Positions 24,516 to 37,800 of a stretch of 64,000 bases of DNA are shown piece by piece (position 1 is the stretch's first letter; every line of letters begins with the position of its first letter). A program made the position numbers and the translations under genes. The DNA comes from Manihot esculenta (taxonomy: Eukaryota; Streptophyta; Magnoliopsida; Malpighiales; Euphorbiaceae), in NCBI RefSeq assembly GCF_001659605.2, contig NC_035164.2, forward strand, positions 17,105,393-17,169,392. The letters are read 5' to 3'. Under the pieces are notes generated by a model. It searched no databases, had not been told where the DNA came from, and saw nothing but the letters and a program-made list of their open reading frames with translations.

Positions 24516-27500
24516 TCTAGTCCAGAAACGAAACTACACAAATTACTCAATTATAATATCTTACGAAAATTAAGCTAATCAAATTAAACAAATCACGCCG
24601 AAATTATGGTGAATAGTCCTACAATCTTGCTCTAGTCCACACTCCCCTTAAGTTAGTGCAAAGATATTACACATGTCCAACTTGCAAATAAAAGTATGAA
24701 AGGTCCTATTGTTAAATCCTTTGGTAAGTACATCAACCAACTGTTTATCAGATGTCATATATAGTATACTCAAGGAACCATCTATCACTTTTTCTTTTAT
24801 GAAGTGACGATCATCGTTCGATCATGTTGGACGGGATTGTGAATTATTCTGATAGCAGCTTCGTTATCACAGAATAAAAGACTATTTTTCCTTGATAACT
24901 TCAAATCTTCCAACAGTTTATGTAGCCATAGTAATTCACAAACTCAAAGAACCATTACTCTATCTTCTACTTCAACGCTTGATCAAGCAACTATACTTAT
25001 GCTTCTTACTTCTCCAAGTTATAAGTTTCCTCCCACGAGTATAATAGCTAGAAGTTGATCGTCTATCATATGGAAATCCAGCCCAATCAGCATTTGTAAA
25101 GGCTTCTACTCGGAGGTAGCAATATTTAAAGAAAAAAAGTCATTTTCCTGGAGAAGACTTCAAATACCATAAAATATGAAAAACAGCTTGTAAATGAGGT
25201 CTCGAGGATCATGCGTATATCGGCTTACCAAGCTCATTGCATATGCAATATTAGGCCTGGTGTGAGAGATACATTAATTTTTCTACCAATCTCTGATATC
25301 TTCATTAGTCAACCGAATCACCAATTCCTGACTATAGTTTATAATTGCTCTCGATAGGAGTTTCTGCAGGCTTATAACCCAACATGTCAATTTCTTCTAA
25401 GAGATCTAGAATATACTTCCTTAGGAGTTTCTGCAGGCTTATAACCCAACATGTCAATTTCTTCTAAGAGATCTAGAATATACTTCCTTTGAGAGATGAA
25501 AATTCCTTCCTCTGATCTAGCTACTTCAATTCCTAAGAAATTCTGCAATTTTCCTAGATCTTTGATTCAAATTATTGAACAAGATTTTTTAGATGAGACA
25601 TTTCTTCTCTATCATCTCCGATTACCGCAATGTCATCAACATAGACAATGAATAGTATGATCTTACCTGTGTAGTGTCTAATGAACAAGGTACGATCAAC
25701 ATTACTCTGTCTGTACCCAAAGGAAGTCATGGCGTTGCTAAATTGCTCAAACCACGCTCTAGGAGATTGCTTTAAATTATACACAGCTTTCTTCAATCTA
25801 TAAACTTTTCCTTCATATCATCAAATCCTGGAGGAATCTCCATGTATATCTCCTCTTCTAAACTCCATGAAAAAAGGCATTTTTAACATCAAATTATTGC
25901 AAGTCTCAATCAAGATTGGTTGGGCAAGATAACAATATCTTGATCGTGTTCATCTGTTTGCAAATATCTCTTGATAATCTACTCCATAAATTTGAGTAAA
26001 AACTTTAGCCATCAGTCTAGCTTTGTATCTCTCAATTAAACTGTCAGCCTTGTATTTCACAGTGAATACTGTTATGGATGCCTTCACAGGAAAAAGATAT
26101 CAGCAGCAGTACAGCAGTGGCGATATGTTCAAGATTAATAGATGAGGATAAGGGGATGGAGATAGAATTTTAAACTTATTTATCCTTAGCTTTATCTTCA
26201 ATTTTATCTTGAAAATTAGTTATTATTATCTGCAGTAGAATTTGAATTTTTCTTTTAATTTAGACTTCTGATGTATTTAGGACTCCTCCACTGTATATAT
26301 GGGGGAATAAAGATTATTAGCTAAATTATTTACAAACACTTGTGAGTTGAGATTCCTCCTAAAGAGTATTAAGTTGTTAAGAGCTCCCTCCAACGAGCTC
26401 CCACTTTGATTCAGCAACATAGGGTCTGCTAGGCGAGGACGTAACCAGAACATGGGCAAGGAGACTAGCGAAGGAAGTGATTTCTCTAGTCTTGGCTCTC
26501 TTTCTCATCTGATCTATCCATTCGCCTAACATCAACATCCTCCCCCTGAACTTGGCTATCTTTCTCTACATGACTATCAAAATCTTCCCCCTAAACTTAA
26601 CTATTTTCCTCCCCATGATTATCAAGAAGTATGGAATGAAGGATCATCTCTTCCTGTTTCTCATTATCCCCCTGAAGAGGTGATGGAGGTGGAGGAAAAC
26701 ATGGCTCAAATTCCCTAAAAGTGACATCCATACTCAAAATACTTCCTCGAAGGAGGGCAATAACATTTGTATCCTTTTTGTGTGAAGACCACTCTATATT
26801 TGTTCAGTCACCGGATTCTGAGGAATGGTCGGAAACCCAACACGTCACCTTCCTAGGCCAGCGGTGAGGCAAGCAAATCACCCGAGAATGGTGATCCAAA
26901 GTAAACTTGGTTTCTCAGTTGTAGAAACCCAGAAAATTAGAACCGTAAGACTCTGATACCATGTAATAAAGCAGATTGGTAGGAAATTGTATGTATTCTC
27001 TATTAAATAAGGGTATTTGTATCCATATTACAAGGGACTTATTAAGGTAACTAATCATTTTTCTAAAAATCCTCTATAAATCAATTTATATTAATTAGCC
27101 CTATGATTTGCAATCTATTCTAATTATATACAGATTATGTTCACTCCATAACACCCTTCAAAACTACTCAATCCAATTCACACATCTCATTATTCCACTC
27201 AAAAGTCAACTCCTTTCGACTCCCAATCTCCACACGACTTCCCAAAGCCAAAGATTATCTATGATTCAACTAATTCATGGTAACTTCTAAGTAAAATGAG
27301 TTAGTTCAGCTCCATAATTTTTTTTCTGATTTCTTTGTAGAAGAAATTTTATCACACAAGGAAAAAGAGATTACAACATGGAGGACAATGCATCCTTAGT
27401 AATGCAGTTACAAACAACTAAGGCAAGTGCTAGAGAAAAGATCCCTCTAATAATGAATCCCGTTCAAAACTACTCCTACAAAAAAATGCCCTACAAGAGC

Positions 27501-28819
27501 CAACAAAGAAGCCAATAAAGCTATTTTTACCATGCTTAAACATAAACCTCGATATGATATGGAATTTCTCTATATCCAAATACTTCATGACAAAGCCAAA
27601 AAAAAGGCTTAATTCTGAAGTTCTTAGACCTTCTTTCATCAACAATGCTCTCCATTTAAACCAACATGTTATCCAAAAGATTTGAACAAACCCAATTCTT
27701 CAAGGAATAAAAAAAACAGCTCCTGGTGATTCTAATAAAGAGATGATAAATGGATCATCTTTTCTCCAACCAATATAAGAGATAAGGAGTTTACAACTGC
27801 ATATGGTTTTTATATAATTTTATGGCAAATAGTTGCAATCACCAAAAGCCACAACTAGCAAGAACAAAAAAGACTACCTGTAAAACTGACTTCAAGAAAA
27901 TAAGTGTTCCGGATGCACGCTCCATGAATCTGTCATATATTTGCTTTACTCTCTTCAATCCCAACTCAAGTCCATCTTTAAGACATTCTGATGATAGAGG
28001 CATGCGGATAATAGTAGAATCTAATAAGGACCATGAAGTATTTTCACCAATCAGCATCGGATTAAATTGATCAGAAAACCGCTTGGTCAAATTTGTACCT
28101 TTCATCACCACATACAAGGAGGATAGTCAGTTCTTCAGTATATTCACGCAAGTAAAAGATATATGAATGAAGGGTGTGTAAAAATAAGATCCAAAGAAAA
28201 AGTCAAAATGAAAAATTGAGGAAAAGGAAGCAAAGCATGACTGCATCTTCTATACTTCAAGAAATTCAAAAATAGTTTTAAATATTAAAATTTATTATCA
28301 GTGAAAAAAATAAAAGAGGATATAAAAAGCCCAACAATTTGCATGACAGCATCTTCTTCCTCATCCTTTTCTTCTTCACTTCCAAATGAATTGTCATCTT
28401 CCTACCTCCTCCAGGAGATCCAGCTCCCCAAGTGTAGCTCAAGCAGATGAACAATAGCTTTTCCATTTAGGGCAAGCAAAGCAAGAAATAGAGGATATAT
28501 AACCCAGCTTCCACTCTTCTTGCAGACAACAAAATATCAGATTTATCATGAAACATGATCTCATAATGGGTAAAATTTTAACCAATGCTTCAGAGATTTT
28601 TTGGGGGAAAGAGAAGGTAGATTATATAGTTACTATGTTTAAAAAAAAGGAAGCTTGCTTTTCTTTTTTTTACAAAAAAAATAATAATAACAATAAATAA
28701 AGTAAAAGGTTAAAACTGCAACACTATGAAATTTTGATATTTTATCTTTCACAAGTTTTCTTAAAATAATCATTTCATAATATATATATTAGATTAACAA
28801 ATAAATGGCATTTCACAAA

Positions 28820-28856
<37 letters not shown>

Positions 28857-31800
28857 TATATACAATTAAAACTTTTTTAAAATAATATGATATAATACAA
28901 TATTATTTTAAAATAGGTAAAATACAACAGCAATAACAACTAGGTCTTAATCCCAAACTAGTTTATTAAATTCTCATATTGGTCTAGCATAGAAGTAATG
29001 TGCCCCATTAAAGTCTATGGCACTTCTTCCCTTGAGCTAACTTTCAAGGGTGGGTCTAGCCTCCCATTCAATATTAGGCATCCCATAAATGTTCCACACT
29101 CCAGTTGTTTGGTCTTAAGTATTAGGCATGAGGAGGGCGTGTTAATTCTCACATTGGTTTGGGACGGGGTACTGACTGTGCCCTCCCTATAAAACTTTAG
29201 TACTGCTCTCTTAAACTAGCTTTCGAGATGAGTTGGCAAAGCCATTTTCTTAAGATGGTTAGAGCCAATTAATGGATCTTTTGCCATCATTCTGCCTATA
29301 TGAGCTCAAGTAAAACATAGTGGGCCTTGCTAGATAAACGAGGGTTGTGTTAGGTTGACAGCAGCATAAAACACATTCATTTCTCATGTTATGGATCCTT
29401 ATAATATAAATTAATTAAAAAAAAAGTGGAGTGCTTTACATTTAATAATGAATGCATAGATAACACCATTCCTTATTATTCATTTAAAATAAATGTTTAT
29501 AATATTAATTTTATATATAAAAAAATATATAACATGTCTATTTTTGTATAAGCATAGAAGCCACAAAAAGGAAAATAAATATATGAAAATAAGGAGAGAA
29601 AGTAACAAGGATAGCAAAAAGTTTGGTAAGCCCTTTGGATAGTAAGGAATACAGTAATGGAAGGAAATGGCTCAAGAATAGTACAATACTGTAAATTCTA
29701 TTTTGTTCTTTTCATGTGCAAATGAAATAAATATTTGTAGGGACAAAATTGTAATTTAGTTGATTTTGAATTTATTCTTTTCATGTGCATATGGAATACA
29801 TATTTGTATGGACAAAATTATAATTTAATTTATTTTTCTTTCACTTCCTCTTCACATTGAAGATAGTGAATCTGACTCCACATATTATTTGCTTAGTTTC
29901 CTTCTCCCCTTATTTTCTTCCTCTTCAAATCACATGAGGGTGGAAAATTCTTCTAGTGTTAATGGTCCATATGTAATTTTTGCAACTTATTTTTTATACA
30001 ATCATGTATTCAACAATTTAATGGCTCTAGTTGTAACATGTGGCCATCTATCTCACCTCCTTTCCACACGCAATATTTTCATTTACATCCTCGCTGTCAT
30101 CTCAACACCACCAAGGCAACAACAGAAAAATAGGAACAAAAGTGAGGACTTGAAGAGAAAATGTTTATGTTTTTAATTTTGGGCGTTCTAGATTTTCAAT
30201 TCGTTATTTTGAAATCCTTAAATAGAGCATTTGTTACTGTTTTAAAATATTTAAAACTTTTAAAGAAAAATTATATTATTTTTGTGGTTTCTCAATATCA
30301 AAATCACCAACAGTTAATAAAAACTAATAATTAGGAGATAAATTGCTGAAAATGAAAAGTTCCGGGGCTTGATTGGACCCAAAGAAAAGACTAAGCACTC
30401 AATTGAGCTTTGGGTCAAACTCCATGGGCTAATTAACCCTTAAGCCACTTAATTAAATTATTCAAACATGTACAAGACAGCTGCGTTTTCAGTGATGATT
30501 TTTCTCTTCTTCTCTCCTTGTCTCTTTGGTCATTAAAAGTCCTATTGGGAATGAGGTAAATAATTAGAGTAGTTCTCCCACATTTATAGACCTCACCAAT
30601 CTCAAATTAACTGGTACACGAAAGTCATGAACCCTCCTTATCAACAAGGGAGTTGCTAGCCTGAAGATTCCACCACAAAATTTCAACACTCACACTTTAA
30701 TATGAAATAAAAATAAATAAATAATACAATTATAAGGTCTATTTGAAAACACCAAGCAGAGAATTAAGAACTTATAGATACATCCTATTTGTATTTTATT
30801 GAATCCCACATCGATTTGGGATACAGTTACATGCACCCTTATAAGAGCCTTAGGCACTCCTAAGTCCTCAGTTCTCCCCTTAATCTAACTTTTGGGATGA
30901 GTTAGACCTAGTCCAAAATTAACATGGTATCAGAGTCACGCTCCAGTGTAGTCCTTAGCTCTTGACGTGAGAGGTGTGTTGACATCGGTTTGGGACAGGA
31001 GCAATGCCCCTTATAAGGGCCTTAGACACTTATCAAAAAGAAAGTCTATGTCTATGATGAGGGCACAATCATAGATTGGCCATTCCTTTTTTTTTTCTAA
31101 GGAAAGAAATTCCAATAATTAAACATACCACATTACAACCTCACAAATAAAACCCCAGGCAAAAGGTGGTTAAACTGAACTTAAATGCATCAGTTAAATT
31201 TCGTGGGAAGTATGATTTATGTTTTCCAAGGTATGATTAACATCTGAAAAAGTGCTCTCTTTAGTGAAAGCAGAATTGTGGTAGTTTCATGAGAATGCCT
31301 TGTCATTTCTCTAGAAGTTTCATATTTATTTGATTTAATTTTATCAATTTCAGAAACACAATGGACAGAGAAAGCAAAAATGTACAGAGATGAAAAAATA
31401 GGTGGGGGGAATAAAGACATCCAAAAGAACAGGCAATGCATATGGAGAGAATAGCAAGAAAACTATTGAACCTTATTTCGGAGAACATCATACCTATCAG
31501 AGAAAACATTTTTGCTGTGGGAGTATGACTGGAAGGCACACCGAGTGCCAGATCACAAGGATCAAACATATAAAAGTGGCCACCAGAAATAACTGACAAG
31601 AAATCACATACAAAGTAACAGCTAAGAAGTCCCAAGCCATAGTTAAGAGTATTGCCCCGAAGTCTCCACGGAGGGAGAAGCTGAAGGCTGCTAACCTCCT
31701 CCCTATTCAAGCTGACACCTTCCAAAATGGCAACTAGAGCAGGCCCTTGAAATTGACCTGTACATATCACAATTTTCAAACCAAAAATGAGGAGAATGCT

Positions 31801-34800
31801 TAAATTCACTACAAGAAGAAAGCTAGAAAATTCTACATTAAAATAGTATAAAAATATTAGGGTTTTTTTAGACTCATGTTTCCTTTCCATAAGGATGCTA
31901 CAACCAGAAGAAAGTAACAATATCTAAATTTCAAAGGAATCATCCCTATCTCAAAAAGCCATTTGAAGTACTAAAAATTCAGAAAATACCTAAATTGTGC
32001 TGCAGCAAAGACTGACGAGGGTGCTCCCTCTTGTCAAAAAACAAATGCAACTTTTTGGCTTTGCAGCAATCCGCTAACTCAAGAAGGTCAAACAACAAAA
32101 AATCATTGTTCCCATACAACGCCAGAAGTTCTTTTATCTTAGTAAAGTCCATGCATGGCAAATCTTTAGTCATATCTTCATCTACCAAAGAGAGGCAGCG
32201 AAGTGATTTCACCCCCAATCTATTAGCCAAATCATTGTCAACACTTGGATGTACAAAATGTTTCCCGCCCAGAGCACTATTTTCCATCCATGGTGCATCA
32301 TTATAAACAAGCTCCCCAGAACACATTAGAACTCCAGAAGAATCTGGAATTAATAATGATGTATTGGAAACATCAAACAACGGATCTTCTGAGCAACAGT
32401 CCACAACAGCTTCAAGGACGCAATGGACAAAAGTTAACTGATCAGTTGAGAGGGGGCAACCTTTCACATTATTCTGTAGGCGTTGCAGAACATGAAAGTA
32501 ATCCCAGATATCAAAACTAAGTTTCACACCTAATGCCAAAAGCAAAACTCTAAATTCTGATAACTCGGATGGAACAACGTACAAATAAGGGTGAAATTTC
32601 ACTGGTGAATCAAATGCAAGTTCACTAGGGGATACAAAATCGTCACCAATCCAAACCCAGGAAACACCATCTAAAGCTGATTTCGACTCTGTGAAATCAT
32701 TGGCACCAATATATTCTTGCAATTTAGAATAAAGCGTTGGGATACCCTTTTGCAGTGCAGCATCAAAATCCAGTCTCACAGGAGAATTTAGCTTTACTTG
32801 ATTGTAGGATTTGGATAGTTCAACCAATTGCATTGATAAAACACTAACCTTTGGACACTCCATCCAACCAAGTCTCTTTTGTAGATAATTTGAGTGGAAT
32901 TCACCATCTAGTATATGCATTGTGCATGACACCATCCACATCTGTGATTTAGGTCTGACAATATTTGGAGATGCTACTTGCTTGTTAGATTTTAACCATG
33001 GCAGTCCTTGTAGGGGTGGATCAACACAGACCGGACACCAGTCAATAGCCTTCATTTCAGACCAAAATTCTTCTTCTGGCTTATCATCAGCCAAGTCAGT
33101 CAAAAGATATTCAACATCCAGAGAATCTTCATAGTGATTTTCACCTCTCTCAAGAGCGTTGAGGTACACAGCCTCACCATTTGCAATACAATTATCCTGG
33201 CAAACTGAAATACTCTGCAACTGATTGCAATTCCCTTCTTTCTCCTCTGCCGAGAGCTTATGCGCAAGAGCATCTAAACAGGTAATCAACCTCTGCCCAT
33301 AACTCACTGCTTCTGAATTACCAGAATCATGTAACATCGATACTGATCTAGCAAAATCAAGAAAACCAGTAAAACCCAGAGTTCTTTTAAGCCCAAGGCT
33401 AACTAAAGTCTCCAGAGTTTCAGGATCTGAGAATTCCTTAGAAGGAAAAAAACCACTATGGAGCACCTTTTGTAGTTCAGGAACACGGGGATCATACAGC
33501 CTATCCAAAAAAAAAAATAAATTAGGGCAAGGAAAATTGTATTAAAATTTTGTAAGCAGCTTCAAAGTGCAGAATTATGGGTTATGCAAGTTCTGTTATG
33601 TAAAAGATCAACATCCTTAGAGGTTAGATTTGTCCAAACTCCCAGTTAATAAATTTTGTTTGGGTGACACAACTTGTGCACTGCTTCTAGCCAGCAAATA
33701 GCAATTCACAATGCAAGTGACCAGAGAGTAAGACAAATACCATTATAACAAAAATGAAGGAAACAAGAGATGAAAATTATCATATATTCACAAATCTTCT
33801 GTTAATTTACAGAAGATCTCATCAATTCTAACACTCCCCCTTGATGAGATTCTTATTGAATCCAAAACTAACTCATAAGTAAGACAAACAATAACCAGCA
33901 GTACAAAAGTGACCCAACTCCTGAAAGCACTACAGGACCAGCAACTAAGTAGGTTTACCAACACTCTTAAGAGGCAATAATAAACTTGGCTAGGCTCTCT
34001 TCTCCTTACCAAAAGCTAGGCTAAAAGAACTGATATTTTAGAATTGAAATTTTAGGGAGAAGATGAGAGATTAGTTAGTAGAGCCCATTAGAAGGAGAAT
34101 AGCTTTTGGGACTCAAACCCCATAGCTTTGGAAAGAAAATAAAGAAAAAAAAAGAGTAGGAGACTTCAACCCTTGGCCCTGGCGAAGGATAAGAAATTAA
34201 GAAGAGCAAGCGAACTTCAACATTTGGCTCTCAAATCATGAAGGAGGAGAGGAAAGTAACTTAGAAGAAATCCACAATTAAGGGAGATTAAGAAAGAGAT
34301 ATTAGAGAACAGAGAATAAGAAAAGGAACATTATTTATTGAAAGAGTTCTGGATAAATTGTTACAGAAACTTCTCTCTGCACTCTATTGCAGTACAGTCA
34401 ACCCGGGAGCTGCTCTGTAACAACTACTTCCAGCTACTGTCAAGGAGTCTATAATAGATTAACTGCATACCCGACTCTCATTCTATCTAATTCCCCACCT
34501 ACTTTACTACTCACATTTTGCTAATACAGCTCGTCCATTCTGCTTCCTGTGTCTCTTCCTTTGGTACTTGACAGATACATATTGCACAATTTGTTTATAT
34601 AAGTCTGAAAAAATAATTGAAGGAACAAAGTATTCTAAATTTCAATTAAAAATAATAATAATAACAATTAAGCAACTCATGACAAAAACTTTGTCCCACT
34701 GTTTGTTTAAATGAAACCTTCAACTACAAAGTACCTCAGTTAACCAAGTACAAACAGTATTAATATTAGCAGATAGATAACAATGCAAATAGAGGAACAA

Positions 34801-37800
34801 AAATAAATAGATCCTAGAATTTACAATTACTGTCTATCAAGACATACAAGTGTAACACCATTGCAGTCTGAGCTACATCATCTGTAATAGAAACATTGAC
34901 GAACTCTACTCTTCGAATAATCTTTTCAACTTAACATTGATTTTTAAACTGATAAAAGATAACCAAGATAGAGGCAGAGAAAGATGAAATATTCATGATT
35001 TATGGTAGAAATTACTTACTAGCAAAACAATTGACATAAATTGGAAGACTACCTATCAATGTATTAAAAAGATTTTGAGTATCTGATTTGACCAGACTAT
35101 TGCGTTAAACTGAAGCAAATACAGCAATAGGACATGGAACAAACAGTTTAAGTAAGAATTTAGAACATAAACACTTCCACTAGTAACCTGGGATCAAAAA
35201 CTGAAAAAATAAAAATAAATAAGTACCTAGATGGCTGTTGCCAAGTTCCATTTGCAGCTAAAACAAAAGCTGTTGTGCACAGTGTTGATTTAATAGAAAA
35301 ATCGTGGTCAGTCAAAAGCTTCACGTCATTTAGAATGGCCACAAGAGACTCCCGCCGTGAAAGGAATTCTGACATGTGGTTAAGTACGTAAACTTTATAA
35401 AACTCCACTTTTGATGGCTCTTTGATGTCTAAGTACCTTTGCAGAATAATTCTCTCTCTTTCTGATTCAGTGCGAACAAAATCATCACCCAGGAGATCCT
35501 CCCTAACACCATCTGGTTTAAGCCATTTGGTAGGTCTACTCAGACTAACCAGTTTTCTACTTCTGTAAGACTCGAACACAGGAAGATGTTTGATGACATC
35601 AACACATGCGTCATCCATGTGCTCTTCAAAGAACCACTTCGACTGAAGAACAAAACTCTGCAGTTCATGCAGCTCCCTCTCTGATGCATCAGTGAAAAGT
35701 GCCTCAATCTTCTCTGGACTACCAGCAATTGCCAGAAAAGCATTTAATATGCCTGCTGCTGTTGGAGGCTGAACAAATTTTCCCAGGCCCGGATGTTCTA
35801 TTTGTAGGTCACGCCTCAAGAATAAACATCCTACTTTTACCAACAAAGAAGACATGTTTTCACTCCAGCCATCATCTGTAATAACATTAGAATTTGGAAC
35901 TAACTGCATAAGATAATTGTCTCCAACAGGTAATATCGGCCAGTTAGAAAATATTGACAGATCATTGCAGCATGACTTTAGATAGCTCCAAAGACATCTT
36001 ATCCATTCTATACTTGGTTGACCCTGACTGCCAGGTGCCCAGTTTACCTTTTTTGAAAGCTGCCACTCAACTGGAAGTAATTTCACGAGAAGCTTCTCAA
36101 GTAAATCACAAGATAGAAAAGAAATATTTGATCTCTGGCTCTCAGCTATGCTGCATAGCTTTCCATAAACAACTTCTTGAATTTCATTGTCCACGAGCTG
36201 GTGTGGAATTGAATCCTTTAGGAGACCATATTCATCCCCTCGTGAAATATAAATTCTTTCATCAGCCCCATTCTTGCCAAATGTAGCAAACGAACCATTA
36301 GCAAGCGGCAATAATGCTAAACCGTACAAACTGTCAGGTTGAACAGGAACTTTTAAATCAAGTAAACAATATTCAAGGGTCAAGATCATTGAACTTCTTT
36401 CCTTAAATCCGCGTTTTCGCCGAATCAAAAGTGTTCTTAACAACTGTGGTGTCAGAAAGTTCAGTGATGGACAGGCCTCCATAAATCTCTGTACAAGTGG
36501 CTTGGAAATAGTCACGAGAGGTAGACTGGCATCTGATAATGCTTCCACAAGATCATGTGCCTTGTCAAAGTTAAAATCAGGAAAAAGCACTTGTTTGGCA
36601 GTGACCCATTGGCCCTGTCTGGCTTTTGTATATAAAACACGAATACCAGATTCAGCAATAAAAATGTATAGTTTCCGTACCACTGATGCCCAAGGCTCCA
36701 AACCAGTTGCTGTTGGCCAATATGAAAAGAACAGATCACATGGACCAATCTCCTGTGCAATTTTCTCAAGCAAGCGACCATAAGCAGGGGCAACAACAGC
36801 TTCAAGAATGTACATGTTCCAGTCTGACCGTTTTTTCCCACCTCCTGCCATGTCATTACCAAACCAGATGTCTCTCCTATTGGACGACAATTCAAAATAT
36901 GCATTAATGTGTGCTGGAAGCGCAGTACTGATTGGAAGTGGTAAAAAGCAGAAGGCACGGCCCTCAAAGTTTTTCCTGTGTTGAATGGAAGTTGCAGAAA
37001 CTTGAAATATTTCACTACAGGCATCCTCTGTGTTGAAGATATCACTTGATTCCCCATCCCTCTTGACAGAGTGTATGTATGCAGCAACACAAGCCCATGG
37101 AATTGATTTATGAGATTTGTCATTAGCAGCTTCAGAGTTGCTCTTGGCTATCCCACTGCCTAAACACTCGCAGGTCATCCAACAGTGTGACAAAACACCT
37201 GAAGGTCTTTGTTCTGTGACCACGATCTTCTTGCACTTGTATGGAAAATCCCTATCTATGGATTTGCTCAACCTGTTCAGCAACTGGTCTTTGCCCAGCC
37301 CATTATATTGACTTCCATTGATAAGAGTAAATGCATCATTTGATACATTCGACCCCATATTTTGATCCATAATGCAATTTCTGTGAACACGATGTAGGAG
37401 TTGCATTTCATAACCATTTCCTTCCTTCACAAAAACAGAGATGCTTTTCACATTGCGGAGGAAAAGCAAAACATCAGAAACAACCTCTGAGAAGGATGTA
37501 AAGAGAGACATGACATCTTCAGGTGCATATCCTTCCCTCTTTATCTGGCTATGCAGGGCAATAGCAGAGCTTCTAAGAGGAAAACGGAAGAGGGTACCAG
37601 GAAAGGGATGCTCCATATCACAGCCAAAATGTAAGAATGGTGAGAACTGATCAGGAAATTGTTCCAAAATCTTCCTCCCAACAAACTTAATTCTTAAGCC
37701 AGGATGGGAAGGAGAGATCCCAGGCAAATGACAGGCATGAGGATCAAACATAACAATGTTTTCCCCAGAAACAAATGCAGGTATGTCTGTAAAATGATAA

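Larger units (their letters stand above)
24201..27153 (-). mobile_element. Copia element with short LTRs, composite inside
   Basis: Terminal direct repeats at 24201-24381 and 26962-27153 share TGTAAYAAAGCAGATTGGTA openings and TCCATAACA-type ends. Flanks are CCCTC and CCCTT. On the minus strand the right LTR is followed immediately by TGGTATCAGAG (26961-26951), a perfect initiator-Met-tRNA primer site. Inside are copia pieces on the minus strand. A second polypurine-like AAGGGGAGT next to a TGTGGACTAG start at 24641 and an LTR-like insert at about 26070-26480 suggest nesting or recombination. Confidence 0.75.
28099..31493 (-). other. Intron 4
   Basis: 3,395 bases, GT-AG, phase 1. It holds two TRIM-like elements and an AAT microsatellite (listed separately) and otherwise AT-rich non-coding DNA. 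A local repeat of 'TTTTCATGTGCANATGRAATANATATTTGTAKGGACAAAATT' type occurs at about 29710 and 29777 (parts only). Confidence 0.75.

Noticed and set aside
25572..25796. Reverse transcriptase motif as a domesticated RT or a retron-like system
   Set aside because: Flanking LTR, primer-site and polypurine signals and the copia-specific words make it an ordinary copia remnant.
35160..35225. Reading exon 2 on through the donor to the stop near 35160
   Set aside because: The AG/GTACTT donor, exact phase match to exon 3 and the family sequence show that the frame leaves at 35227.
36512..37123. A 203-codon minus-strand frame
   Set aside because: It overlaps exon 2 in another frame and has no family resemblance; exon 2's own frame carries the ATPase and repeat motifs.
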